64,000 nucleotides of DNA from CBDCFV01 sp965216425 (GTDB lineage Bacteria; Chloroflexota; Dehalococcoidia; Lucifugimonadales; UBA3495). The notes under the pieces are model-generated. The model was not told the origin of the DNA and searched no databases. It saw only the letters and a program-made list of their open reading frames with translations. The DNA is taken from the NCBI GenBank assembly GCA_965216425.1, contig CBDCFV010000006.1, forward strand, positions 1,240,001 to 1,304,000, written 5' to 3'. Every line of letters starts with the position of its first letter. Position 1 is the first letter of the stretch. This document shows positions 40,447 to 49,273 of this stretch, one piece after another. Position numbers and translations under genes: made by a program.

Positions 40447-41286
40447 TCAGCCACCGGTGGGCCAGGCCCCCGCTTCCACCGCGGTCAAAAAGTCCAGCAC
40501 TGTGCTGTTGAACAGCGCCGGCTCTTCCAGGTTGATGGCATGACCGCTCAGCGGGAACATCGCCAACCCGCTGCCGGGAATGCACTGTTTCATGAACAGC
40601 ATGGGCTCGATGCAGGGCTCGTCCTCGTCACCCACCATCAGCAGCGTCGGCATAGTCAGCCGCCGCATATTCTCCTCCAGTTGGAACACGGTCGGGCGTT
40701 TCAGTTGTACCCCCTGCGTCATCAGAGCCGACCCCATAGCCGAGTGCGCTGCCAGGCCGGACCGGAACTTCTCCCATCCCACCGGGTCCTTGCGCTGGAA
40801 CTGTATTCTCGCCGGCCCTCTGGCATACTCGTCGGCATACCCGCCAATGCCCTCTGACTGCAATCGCTGGACGTTTTGCCTCCACACCTCCAAGTGACGC
40901 TCCACGTCGGTGGAGCCCGTGCCTGTGGATGCCACGATCAACGCCCGGCACATCTCCGGGTGGGCAATGGCGAAACGGAGTGCGGTGGACGCCCCCATCG
41001 AAAGTCCGGCAATGTACGCCCGTTCGAACCCCAAGTGCGTTAACAAATCCCGCATATCGGCGACCAGCCGTTCCTGCGAGTATGCTCCAGGTTCCTCGGG
41101 CACGTCGGAAGGGGGATACCCCCGGTGGCAATAGGTGATCACCCGGTAGCGCCGGGCAAAATAATTGACCTGCGGCTCCCAGCTCGTGATGTCTCCTGCA
41201 AATTCGTGCGCGAAGATGAGCGGCAGACCCTGTCCCGCGACTTGGTAGTAAATGTTCACACCGTCACCGGCGGCAAAGGTTGGCAT
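40447..41286 (-). CDS. alpha/beta hydrolase
   Basis: 279 residues from ATG 41286 (MPTFAAGDGVNIYYQVAG), with GGAGGA upstream. The catalytic Ser is in AGLSMGAS (nucleophile elbow, about residue 98), the acid Asp in MLMVGDEDEPC-like LLMVGDEDEPC, and His in LSGHAINLEEP. The oxyanion segment is FAHEFAGDITSW. This is a generic fold of the 3-oxoadipate enol-lactonase/esterase type; the substrate is unknown. The downstream CMD gene on the opposite strand is of the type often linked with enol-lactone chemistry, but they are not cotranscribed. Confidence 0.88.
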   Translation of the reverse strand: MPTFAAGDGVNIYYQVAGQGLPLIFAHEFAGDITSWEPQVNYFARRYRVITYCHRGYPPSDVPEEPGAYSQERLVADMRDLLTHLGFERAYIAGLSMGASTALRFAIAHPEMCRALIVASTGTGSTDVERHLEVWRQNVQRLQSEGIGGYADEYARGPARIQFQRKDPVGWEKFRSGLAAHSAMGSALMTQGVQLKRPTVFQLEENMRRLTMPTLLMVGDEDEPCIEPMLFMKQCIPGSGLAMFPLSGHAINLEEPALFNSTVLDFLTAVEAGAWPTGG

Positions 41287-41602
41287 CGGTTCCTCCATGA
41301 AGAGAATATATCCCGTAAACGGCATCTTTCCGCTTTTGTACTACGGTCGCACATGACAGCCGGAAGGGTCAACCGGCGTTCATCGTGACAAGACCAACTA
41401 TAGCCTGATGCAGCCGTCCACATCCGGACCGGGTCCGATTCGACCCTGGGGCAATGCCGGACTTCCATATCGATGGCCTTGCTTCTGTGGCACCATAAAA
41501 CCCGGCAATTGCAGAGTTACGAATTAAAATGCGGGCGCACTGGCTTAAACGCCCCTCGATGACTAGAATTATGTTTCCTCAGTCAGCCGCATGGAGGGCG
41601 TA
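41287..41602. other. intergenic gap without recognisable genes
   Basis: 316 bp between divergent genes. A TAGAAT box (about 41562) may serve the dihydropyrimidinase operon. I see no repeat, RNA or coding feature in it. Confidence 0.5.
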
Positions 41603-42976
41603 ATGAGCGTCTTGATCAAGAACGGGCACATCTTCACTGCAGTGGACAACTACGTGGCCGATATCCTGGTGGACGACGGGAAAATCCGCACCATAGGTAC
41701 CGACCTTTCCGCGGAGGATGCAAAGACCATAGATGCCACCGGCAAGTACGTTATTCCCGGCGGCATCGATCCTCATACGCACTTGGACTTTCCTTTCGGC
41801 GGCACCGTCTCTTCCGACGACTTCAGCACCGGCACTATAGCGGCGGCGGTCGGCGGCACCACCAGCATTGTGGACTTTGTGGTGCAACAGCGGGGCCAAG
41901 CCTTGACGGAAGCATTGGAGATATGGCATCAGAAAGCCGGAGGCCAGGCTGCGGTCGACTACGGCTTCCACATGATCATCCAAGACCTGCCGGACACCCG
42001 ATTGCCCGAGATGGACGAGATGGTCAGACAGGGCGTCACCAGCTTCAAGATGTTCATGGCTTACCGCGGCGCCGTGATGGTGGACGACGACACGATATTT
42101 AAAGCCATGGCCCGGGCTGCGGACAACGGAGCATTGATTTGCTTGCACGCCGAGCACGGACACATGATCGACGTGCTGGTGCAGCAGGCCTTGGCCCAAG
42201 GCAACACCGCACCCAGGTTTCACGCCAGCACCCGCCCTCCGATAACCGAAGCCGAAGCCACCCACCGGGCGATCCGCATGGCCGAGGTCGCCGGCGCGCC
42301 GGTGTATTTCGTACACCTGAGCTGCGTCGAGGCACTGCAGGAGGTGCAAGCAGCCCGCGCCCGGCAAAATTACGTTTACGCTGAAACCTGCCCCCACTAT
42401 CTGACACTGGACAACAGCATGTACGACCAGGAAGGTTTCGAGGGGGCCAAATACGTGCTCACGCCGCCCTTGCGAGATAAATGGCACCAAGAGGAGCTTT
42501 GGAAAGGGCTGCGCCGCAACGACCTTCAAGTGGTGTCGACAGACCACTGCGCTTTCCGGTTCAGCGACCAGAAGACCCTGGGGGTAAACGACTTTTCCAA
42601 GATTCCCAACGGCGGACCCGGCATCGAAAACCGCTTGAGCCTACTTTATACCAACGGCGTGGCCACCGGACTGGTGGACTTGAACCGGCTGGTGGAGATA
42701 TTTTCGACGAATCCTGCCAAGCTGTTCGGACTTTTCCCTCGCAAGGGCACCATCGCGGTGGGAAGCGACGCCGACATAGTAGTGTTCGACCCGGACGCCG
42801 AGACCGTGATCAGTGCTCAGACCCACCACATGAACATAGACTACAACCTTTACGAGGGCATGTCAGTGAAAGGCGTGCCTGAGGTGGTGATCGCCAACGG
42901 GCGCGTGCTGGTGGAGGACGGAGAGTACACCGGCATTTCGGCGGGCGGCCGTTTCCTCAAGCGCAGCGCGATGTAG
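41603..42976 (+). CDS. hydA: dihydropyrimidinase (D-hydantoinase)
   Basis: 457 residues from ATG 41603 (MSVLIKNGHI), with GGAGGG upstream. Amidohydrolase metal ligands are present: His58 and His60 (DPHTHLDFPFGG), the carboxylated Lys149 (VTSFKMFMAYRGA), His182 (ICLHAEHGH), a later His (VYFVHLSC) and Asp (VSTDHCAF). The N- and C-terminal beta-sandwich pieces match the D-hydantoinase/dihydropyrimidinase group. It opens the ring of dihydrouracil, dihydrothymine or a hydantoin to the N-carbamoyl amino acid. The downstream LLM and nitrilase-family genes fit a pathway of pyrimidine or hydantoin breakdown. Confidence 0.93.
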   Translation: MSVLIKNGHIFTAVDNYVADILVDDGKIRTIGTDLSAEDAKTIDATGKYVIPGGIDPHTHLDFPFGGTVSSDDFSTGTIAAAVGGTTSIVDFVVQQRGQALTEALEIWHQKAGGQAAVDYGFHMIIQDLPDTRLPEMDEMVRQGVTSFKMFMAYRGAVMVDDDTIFKAMARAADNGALICLHAEHGHMIDVLVQQALAQGNTAPRFHASTRPPITEAEATHRAIRMAEVAGAPVYFVHLSCVEALQEVQAARARQNYVYAETCPHYLTLDNSMYDQEGFEGAKYVLTPPLRDKWHQEELWKGLRRNDLQVVSTDHCAFRFSDQKTLGVNDFSKIPNGGPGIENRLSLLYTNGVATGLVDLNRLVEIFSTNPAKLFGLFPRKGTIAVGSDADIVVFDPDAETVISAQTHHMNIDYNLYEGMSVKGVPEVVIANGRVLVEDGEYTGISAGGRFLKRSAM

Positions 42977-43009
42977 ACGGGTGGGACCACCTCAGTTGAA
43001 GGAGCAGAC

Positions 43010-44011
43010 ATGGAAAGAGTTGGGCTGATTTTCCTGGACCGCCCGTCCCTCCAGGAACAGATAGAGTTGGTCCGGTACGCCGAGCAGCGAGGGTTTGAAT
43101 CGGCTTGGGTCTGCGAGACCCGGTTGGTCCGCGATGCCATGACTCCGCTGGCGGCTTTTTCCCAAGCGACCAGCAGTATCCGGCTGGCAACCGGGGTGGT
43201 CAACAACTGGACCCGAACCGCCGGCCTGATGGCGATGACCCTGGCGACGCTGCATGAGCTGTCGGGCGGCAGGGTCATGATGGGGATCGGAGCTTACTGG
43301 GACCCCTTGGCGCGGAACCAAGGAATCCGCCGCCGCAAGCACTTGTCCGCTATGCGGGAGTACGTTAAGGTGGTCAGGCGATTGCTTAACATGGAGACGG
43401 TGACCTACGACGGCGAAGTGGTGAAGGTACAGGACCTGCGGCTTGACTTAGGAGAAGGGACCGCCAGAAAACCCATCGACGTTCCCATTTACATCGGCGC
43501 CACAGGACCCAGGATGCTGGAGCTGGCCGGAGAGATCGGCGACGGCGTCTTTCACAACTTCTTTACTTCGGTCGGCTACCTGCAACAGTCTTTGCATCGG
43601 GTGGAGGCCGGGGCGATGCGGGCCGGCCGGTCAATGAAAGATATAGACATGCCCCAGATGCTGGCCGTCGCCATGTCCGACGATGCGGAAACTGCCCGGA
43701 ACATCGCTCGTCACGACGTGACCATGTACTTGGGCCAGCAGCCTCACATCGGCAAGGCCAGCGGGGTTCCTGAGGAAGTCATTCAAAACGTCCATGATGC
43801 TATGGGAGGATGGCCTCCCAAGGCGGGCGGAATCGAAGAGGCCACGTCGCTGGTGGGTGACGACATCGTTGACTTGCTCAGCGCCGCAGGCACCCCGGCG
43901 ATGTGCCGGGAACGTGTGCAGGAGTACGTGGACGCCGGCGCTTCTTATCCGGTGCTCTGTCCCTTGACTCCCAATATCCGGGAGATTATCGACGCTTTTG
44001 CCCCGGACTAG
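43010..44011 (+). CDS. LLM-class flavin-dependent oxidoreductase
   Basis: 333 residues with AAGGAG before the ATG. The luciferase-like TIM barrel is clear: GLIFLDRPSLQEQIELVRYA, GFESAWVCETRLVRDAMTPL, RLATGVVNNWTRTAGLMAMT, ELSGGRVMMGIGAYW, and VPIYIGATGPRMLELAGEIGDG. FMN or F420 is the likely cofactor. It lies between dihydropyrimidinase and the carbamoyl-amidohydrolase, spacing 33 and 39 nt, so it should act on a related compound, for example a reductive or oxidative step on the pyrimidine ring. This precise role is inferred from context only. Confidence 0.9.
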   Translation: MERVGLIFLDRPSLQEQIELVRYAEQRGFESAWVCETRLVRDAMTPLAAFSQATSSIRLATGVVNNWTRTAGLMAMTLATLHELSGGRVMMGIGAYWDPLARNQGIRRRKHLSAMREYVKVVRRLLNMETVTYDGEVVKVQDLRLDLGEGTARKPIDVPIYIGATGPRMLELAGEIGDGVFHNFFTSVGYLQQSLHRVEAGAMRAGRSMKDIDMPQMLAVAMSDDAETARNIARHDVTMYLGQQPHIGKASGVPEEVIQNVHDAMGGWPPKAGGIEEATSLVGDDIVDLLSAAGTPAMCRERVQEYVDAGASYPVLCPLTPNIREIIDAFAPD

Positions 44012-44050
44012 ATTGCGCTCCGCACCGGAAGCTTCCCAGGAGGATGTTGT

Positions 44051-44920
44051 ATGCCGAGGACCGTTCGCGCCGGGCTGATTCAGGCCAGTGTCGGCCCCCA
44101 AGCGCCGCAGGACCTTGATCGCCTAAAGAAATACATGATGGACAAGCATGTCTCGCTGATTGAGCAGGCTGCGGCCCAACAGGTGCAGGTCCTGTGTCTC
44201 CAGGAATTGTTCTACGGCCCATACTTTCCGGCAGAGCAGGATGCCCGCTGGTATGCAATGGTGGAAAAGGTGCCGGAGGGCCCGACGGTCCGGTTGATGC
44301 AGGAACTGGCCAAAAAGCACGGCATGGTGCTGATTGTGCCCGTTTACGAAGAGGAAATGCCCGGCGTTTACTACAACACGGCGGCGGTGCTGGAACGGGA
44401 CGGCGCTTACTTGGGCAAGTACCGCAAGACCCACATACCCCACTTGGAACCGGGTTTCTGGGAGAAGTTCTATTTCAAGCCCGGCAACACCGGTTATCCC
44501 GTCTTCGACACCAGCGCCGGCAAGGTGGGGGTGTACATTTGTTACGACCGCCACTTCCCTGAAGGCGCGAGGGCACTGGGACTCAACGGCGCGGAGTTGG
44601 TGTTCAACCCTTCCGCTACCGTGGCCGGACTCTCCGAGTACCTTTGGGAGTTGGAGCAGCCCGCTCATGCAGTAGCCAACGGATACTTTCTTGGCGCCAT
44701 CAACCGCGTGGGCTGGGAACAGCCTTGGGAGATCGGAGAGTTCTACGGCAAGAGCTACTTTTGCAACCCACGAGGTCAAATCGTGGCCCAAGGGTCACGT
44801 GACCGGGATGAAGTAATTGTCGCGGACTTGGACCTGGATGAAATACGCCAAGTCCGCACCACGTGGCAGTTCTATCGAGACCGCCGCCCCGACACCTATG
44901 GAGAGTTACTAGCGCCCTAG
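44051..44920 (+). CDS. nitrilase-superfamily amidohydrolase, beta-ureidopropionase/N-carbamoylputrescine amidase type
   Basis: 289 residues with AGGAGG upstream. The Glu-Lys-Cys triad is complete: Glu52 (CLQELFYGPYF), Lys126 (KYRKTHIPH), Cys164 (ICYDRHFPE). The family branch hydrolyses N-carbamoyl groups, releasing CO2 and ammonia. Following a dihydropyrimidinase, the most natural substrate is N-carbamoyl-beta-alanine or the related 3-ureidoisobutyrate. The C-terminus overlaps the convergent membrane-protein gene by 12 nt. Confidence 0.92.
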   Translation: MPRTVRAGLIQASVGPQAPQDLDRLKKYMMDKHVSLIEQAAAQQVQVLCLQELFYGPYFPAEQDARWYAMVEKVPEGPTVRLMQELAKKHGMVLIVPVYEEEMPGVYYNTAAVLERDGAYLGKYRKTHIPHLEPGFWEKFYFKPGNTGYPVFDTSAGKVGVYICYDRHFPEGARALGLNGAELVFNPSATVAGLSEYLWELEQPAHAVANGYFLGAINRVGWEQPWEIGEFYGKSYFCNPRGQIVAQGSRDRDEVIVADLDLDEIRQVRTTWQFYRDRRPDTYGELLAP

Positions 44921-45604
44921 ACGTCCTGACCACCTCGACACTATCGTCATGCCCAGGAGGGCTATGGCGACCGCACCTGTACTTACCCCGGCTTCGGATT
45001 TAGTAATCATGCTGCTGGTGCATGTTGACCGCTCGCCACCGCTTAATGGTCCGACGCTAATACTCCCTTGGCTTCCAACGTTGGGTCTGGACTCCCACTT
45101 GGAGTGTCCATCATCGCCTCGAGTCAGCACCCAACAACGAACCTCCGAGTCCTCGTACTGCATCCACAACGCGGTAAAGAGGCCGAAGCCCACAATCGCA
45201 GCGATCAACAACCCTGCGACGGTAGCTGGCGCGGCGGTCATCAGCAGCCGCTCCGCCACGGTGAGACTTCTGACCGCGGCGAACCAAATACCGAACGTCG
45301 CGGGTAGAAAAACGAAAAAGAGCGACGAGAATGTTGAGAAACTTGCGACCAACGACAACAGACCCACGGCCAAAAGCAGTCCACCGCGTACACCAGGGTC
45401 GCGCACCCTGGAGGCAATGAGCGTGAGCACGTACGGCGAGATGAAGACCAGGGCTAAGGCTAGATAGCCCGCACGCTGTTCGGCGACATCGGGTTTCTGT
45501 GACAAGAACCAGTAGAAGGCCAGCGAAATAGCGGGAATGACGCCGGCAGCCCCGCCAAACACCGCCGCTCGAGTCCCGCGCTTCTGATTCCCCAACTCAT
45601 TCAC
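44909..45604 (-). CDS. hypothetical membrane protein
   Basis: 231 residues with about six hydrophobic segments (for example IPAISLAFYWFLS, LALALVFISPYVLTLIAS, FFVFLPATFGIWFAAV, PATVAGLLIAAIVGFGLFTAL and TGAVAIALLGMTIVSRW). A soluble loop of about 60 residues with one Cys lies before the last helix. No family recognised. The start at 45604 is reasonable, but lacks a strong ribosome binding site. Confidence 0.7.
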   Translation of the reverse strand: MNELGNQKRGTRAAVFGGAAGVIPAISLAFYWFLSQKPDVAEQRAGYLALALVFISPYVLTLIASRVRDPGVRGGLLLAVGLLSLVASFSTFSSLFFVFLPATFGIWFAAVRSLTVAERLLMTAAPATVAGLLIAAIVGFGLFTALWMQYEDSEVRCWVLTRGDDGHSKWESRPNVGSQGSISVGPLSGGERSTCTSSMITKSEAGVSTGAVAIALLGMTIVSRWSGRLGR

Positions 45605-45728
45605 CTACAAACCAGCAATGAGCTGTCCAGTAATGAGCCGGTATGGTCCCTTGCTGCCATACAGCTTCAAGGATATGATCTGCACCCCGAAACCTGAGCC
45701 AACTGCAATGCGGGTTTTGTGGGATGAT

Positions 45729-46677
45729 CTAATGGGAAATCCGGGCCAGAAGCCCCATAGTGCGATCCAGCGACTGCTCCCGGTCGGGTCCGGCGGGCAC
45801 CGGAGAGGCCATGAGTTCCGCCGCGCCCATATCCAGCAGTCCGCGCAACCCCTCCGTTACTTGCTCCTCGTTCCCACACACCGCCACGGCGTCCACCATT
45901 CCGGGGCTCCACACGCCCTCGGTTACTTCAGGAAATCCAGCGTTGTGGAACATGTTCCGGTAGAAGGGCGCCGTAGCAAAACCCCTGAACTGTTGTGCGA
46001 CCGCTCCCTCTGGCCTCATCGAGGTCGTCGTGAACGCATACGGGCACATGGGCCACCAGAGGAGGCATGGGGCGACCGGCCTGCTCGGCCCCGCGCTGCA
46101 TGGCCGGCAGGGCCACATCCCGCAGGTAAACGCCGGGACACACCCAGCTAATCGCGCCGTCGGCTTCGGCGCCGCACATCTCGAACGCGCCCTCTCCCAG
46201 GGCGGCGGCCATCACCGGCACGTCCACCGGAGCAGGGATACTGGTGTGGGCTTGGTAATGGCGCCCGGAATAGTCCACTGATCCTTCTTGCAGTAATGCC
46301 TTCAGGATGCGTACATACTCCCTGAGGTGGGCCAAGGGCGCTCGGAAGTTAATGCCAAGGGTCTGCTCCACACCTCCCTGACCGCTGGTGCCCAACCCCA
46401 GCCGGAACCGGCTGGGCGCCAGTTGGGCTAGGGTCAAGACCTGCTGGGCAACAGCTATGGGATGGCGGGGAAAGGTCTGGGTTATGGCTGTGCCGAACAT
46501 GATGCTTTGGGTACGGGGTCCGGCGGCTGCGAAAACGCTGAGGCTGTCTCCCCCGCCGGTGCTGCCGCTGGTCATCCAAGCCGCGTTAATACCGCGATTC
46601 TCCAGGTCCTCCACCGCTCTCAGGGCGGCGTTGCCGTCGGCGGCCGTTATCACCATGCCGATTCTCTGCTGGGCCAT
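45729..46677 (-). pseudogene. LLM-class flavin oxidoreductase split by a frameshift
   Basis: The first frame (46677 down to about 46018) starts MAQQRIGMVITAADGN, has LTLAQLAPSRFRLGLGTSGQ and VPVMAAALGEGAFEMCG, and reads to DDLDEARG. The matching C-terminal part (AVAQQFRGFATAPFYRNMFH, ELMASPVPAGPDREQSLDRT) lies in another frame, ending at 45729. Removing one G from a GGG run near 46014-46018 on the minus strand joins the two parts into a normal-length (about 315 residue) monooxygenase. Either a real frameshift mutation or a sequencing/assembly error. As it stands the gene cannot give a full protein. Confidence 0.8.
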
Positions 46678-46713
46678 ATCTACCCCATCAAGTTGAATCC
46701 AACGTCTTCGGAG

Positions 46714-47790
46714 CTAAATAAGGCACACCACGGAAAGCTCGCTGCAGGTATCCCTGATGTACTGGACCACTTCGTGGTGGAAGGGGATGCCCTCCACGCG
46801 GCGTATTTCCTCCACCTCCGCCTCCGGGTGGCCCGCCACCAGCACGCTTTCATGGCCGGGGGCGGGCTTGGTGTTCTTCATCATTTGCAGCCACTCGTCC
46901 ATGGTCTGCTTGAACTCGTCGGCATCGGTGAAAGCGTCGATGCTGTAGGCCGCCACGTAGTGACCGAAGTTGGGTCTGCCGGGAACAGCGCCGTAGCCCA
47001 TACCGGTCAGGACACCGGCCAGGATATCCACCACGCAGGACAGGCCGTAACCCTTGTGGGAACCCAACTCCCTGGTGCTGCCCAAGGGCAACAACATGTA
47101 AGAATCGGGGGGGTCTATCTCCTCCATGATGGGGGTGCCCTCTCCATCGGCCAGCCAGCCAGCTTCCAGCTTCGCACCCAACCGGCGGGCGATGCCGATC
47201 TTGTTGGCGGCCACGGTGCTGGTGGCGGCGTCGAACACGAAAGGAGGCTCGTTCTTGGCCGGGACCGCCACGGCAATGGGGTTGGTGCCCAGCCGGGGCT
47301 CCGCTCCAAAGGTCGGCAGCACCGAAGGCGGGCAACTGGTCATGCACACGCCGATCATGTCGTGCTCAAGCGCCATCATTGCGTGGTAGGAGGCCATTCC
47401 CAAGTGGCGGCCATTGCCGATAGTGACCATACCCAAGCCGACCGCCTTGGCTTTTTCGATGGCAATGTTCATAGCCTTGGGAGTAATGATGGTGCCCAGG
47501 CCTCTGTCAGAGTCGATGGTGGCGGTGCTCGGCGACTCGCGCACAACTTTCCAATCGGGCCGGGGATTTATTTGCCCGCTCTGGTACCCGGTCACGTAGC
47601 TGCGCAACATGTTGGAAACGCCGTGGGTGTCCACTCCCCTCAGATCAGCTTGGACCAACACGTCGGCGCCCAACCGGGCGTCGTCCGCCGGCACCCCCAA
47701 CTTCTCGAATATACCCGCGACGGTCCCCATGAGGTCGTCGCCATTCACAAACATCGCTTCTTCACGGTCGACTCGAAACTGCTCTAGCAC
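46714..47790 (-). CDS. Ldh-family (malate/L-lactate/ureidoglycolate dehydrogenase-type) oxidoreductase
   Basis: 358 residues from GTG 47790, with AAGGAG 7 nt upstream. This NAD(P)-dependent family does not have a Rossmann fold. Visible motifs are ADLRGVDTHGVSNMLRSYV with the catalytic His, GLGMVTIGNGRHLGMASYH, PRLGTNPIAVAVPA, PPFVFDAATSTVAANKI, and SHKGYGLSCVVDILAGVLTG. Members oxidise malate, sulfolactate, ureidoglycolate or similar 2-hydroxyacids. With hydantoinase and PuuE-like genes nearby, a ureide-related substrate is possible but not shown. It is followed by the frameshifted LLM gene on the same strand. Confidence 0.9.
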   Translation of the reverse strand: MLEQFRVDREEAMFVNGDDLMGTVAGIFEKLGVPADDARLGADVLVQADLRGVDTHGVSNMLRSYVTGYQSGQINPRPDWKVVRESPSTATIDSDRGLGTIITPKAMNIAIEKAKAVGLGMVTIGNGRHLGMASYHAMMALEHDMIGVCMTSCPPSVLPTFGAEPRLGTNPIAVAVPAKNEPPFVFDAATSTVAANKIGIARRLGAKLEAGWLADGEGTPIMEEIDPPDSYMLLPLGSTRELGSHKGYGLSCVVDILAGVLTGMGYGAVPGRPNFGHYVAAYSIDAFTDADEFKQTMDEWLQMMKNTKPAPGHESVLVAGHPEAEVEEIRRVEGIPFHHEVVQYIRDTCSELSVVCLI

Positions 47791-47959
47791 TCCATTACTC
47801 CTTAAAATGCCCTGGTTCGATGACTTCCAACCCGCGCCGATACCGCTCTGGGCCTCAACCGGCGGGTGATGGCAGTATAGCATCGGGCCGCTGACTGGGC
47901 CACAGACGATGTTATTCCGGTAGCGTTCCGCTTCAGGTAGTCTACCCGGCAACAACGGT

Positions 47960-48010
47960 ACGGTGGATTCCCGTGCCGGCGGGAATGACTGTTGAGTACG
48001 GAAATGACGG
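47960..48010. repeat. partial MITE core hairpin (copy 4, core only)
   Basis: ATTCCCGTGCCGGCGGGAATGACTG resembles the core of the MITE-like family, with a changed loop. No terminal repeats are visible. It lies in the gap 47791-48136 upstream of the peptidase gene. Confidence 0.5.
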
Positions 48011-48053
48011 GGAACTGTTGGATTCGCTCCCGCGACTTTGTATTAGCCCCTGC

Positions 48054-48097
48054 TATAATCCCAAAACAGCCGGTAACAACGGCAACCGGCTGTATTT
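48054..48097 (+). promoter_or_regulatory. TATAAT box followed by a U-tailed hairpin (possible attenuator)
   Basis: TATAAT at 48054-48059, no convincing -35, then ACAGCCGGT (48066-48074) pairing with ACCGGCTGT (48085-48093) followed by ATTTGTT. The hairpin would form soon after transcription starts, before the peptidase GTG at 48137. Confidence 0.4.
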
Positions 48098-48136
48098 GTT
48101 GCTGAGATTCCGCACTTGGATAGAGGGGTACTGACC

Positions 48137-49237
48137 GTGCAGAGAGACCAAGCCCTTGATTTTCTAGCCCGCTTGGGCGGACAACCGGCGGTCGCCTTTT
48201 ATGAGGACGGCGTAGCCTCCGTAATTACGGCCATCCTGTCTGAAGCGCAGCTTCCCTTCCGGATCGATGAGTTCGGGAACATTATCGTTCGAATACCCGG
48301 ACAACGGCCGGATGTTTCGCCCTTGGCGCTGATGGCCCACATGGACCACCCTGGGTTTGAAGCGGTGGACGTGCAAGGCGATTGCTTGGTTGGAGTTGCG
48401 TTGGGGGGAGTTCCTGCATCCAGTTTTGATGCCGGAGTTCTCCTGAGCGTCGTGCTGCGGGATGGGGAGCGGCTGCGCGCGCAAACGGCAGGGCGTCATG
48501 GGGACGAGAACGACCGCCGAGTGTTCATCGAACTGGAAAAGTCACGAGAATTGGAACTACCTCTTCAGGTTGTGTTCGACCTGCCGGACTTTCAGATTAA
48601 CGGAGATTTCCTGCGGATGCGCGCCGCCGACGACCTAGCGGGTTGCGGCAGCATCCTGGCCACGTTGGTTGCCTTGAGGGACCACCCTGCCGAAGGGGAC
48701 GTTTATGGCGTCTTCACCCGCGCCGAGGAAGTGGGCCTTATAGGGGCCCGGCTGCTGGCGGAGGCGGGGACCCTGCCGCCGGAAACCCTGGTGGTCTCGG
48801 CCGAGTCCAGCCGTACGCTGCCGGGGGCCGAGCAGGGGGCAGGGCCGGTGATACGGGTTGGCGACGCGGGGTACACTTTCGACGTCGATGCCGAGTCGGT
48901 GCTGGTACGGGCCAGAGAGACCCTTCTACAGCGCGAAGGCGGGTTCAAGGCACAGCGCCAGTTGATGAGCGGCGGCGTTTGCGAGGCCAGCGCGTTCGCG
49001 CTGTACGGCTACCACACCACCGGCATCGCCTTCCCGCTGGGGAACTACCACAACGGCGCCCCCGACGGTGGAATCGCGGCGGAGTTCATCCATGTAGACG
49101 ACTACATCGGCGGCGTGGAGTTGATGCTGGAAGCGGCGCACCGGGTCGAAGATCGGGCCAACTCCAACTTCCGACAGCGATTGAGGCAGATTCCCGAGGA
49201 CTACCGGCAGCGGCTCAGGGATACCGCTGGGGCGTAG
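48137..49237 (+). CDS. M42/M20-like metallopeptidase
   Basis: 366 residues from GTG 48137. The co-catalytic metallopeptidase pattern is clear: His and Asp in LMAHMDHPGF, Asp in MRAADDLAGCGSIL, the paired glutamates in FTRAEEVGLIGAR, the Asp/Glu ligand in VSAESSRTLPG, and a late His in GNYHNGAPDG. M42 (glutamyl aminopeptidase/cellulase M) enzymes bind two zinc or cobalt ions and cleave N-terminal residues from peptides; they are usually cytoplasmic. The unusual last third (QLMSGGVCEASAFALYGYHT) is longer than usual. Followed 37 nt later by the dCTP deaminase gene. Confidence 0.85.
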   Translation: MQRDQALDFLARLGGQPAVAFYEDGVASVITAILSEAQLPFRIDEFGNIIVRIPGQRPDVSPLALMAHMDHPGFEAVDVQGDCLVGVALGGVPASSFDAGVLLSVVLRDGERLRAQTAGRHGDENDRRVFIELEKSRELELPLQVVFDLPDFQINGDFLRMRAADDLAGCGSILATLVALRDHPAEGDVYGVFTRAEEVGLIGARLLAEAGTLPPETLVVSAESSRTLPGAEQGAGPVIRVGDAGYTFDVDAESVLVRARETLLQREGGFKAQRQLMSGGVCEASAFALYGYHTTGIAFPLGNYHNGAPDGGIAAEFIHVDDYIGGVELMLEAAHRVEDRANSNFRQRLRQIPEDYRQRLRDTAGA

Positions 49238-49273
49238 GCGGGCAATCGGTCGAAGACGGGAACTAAGTGGACT

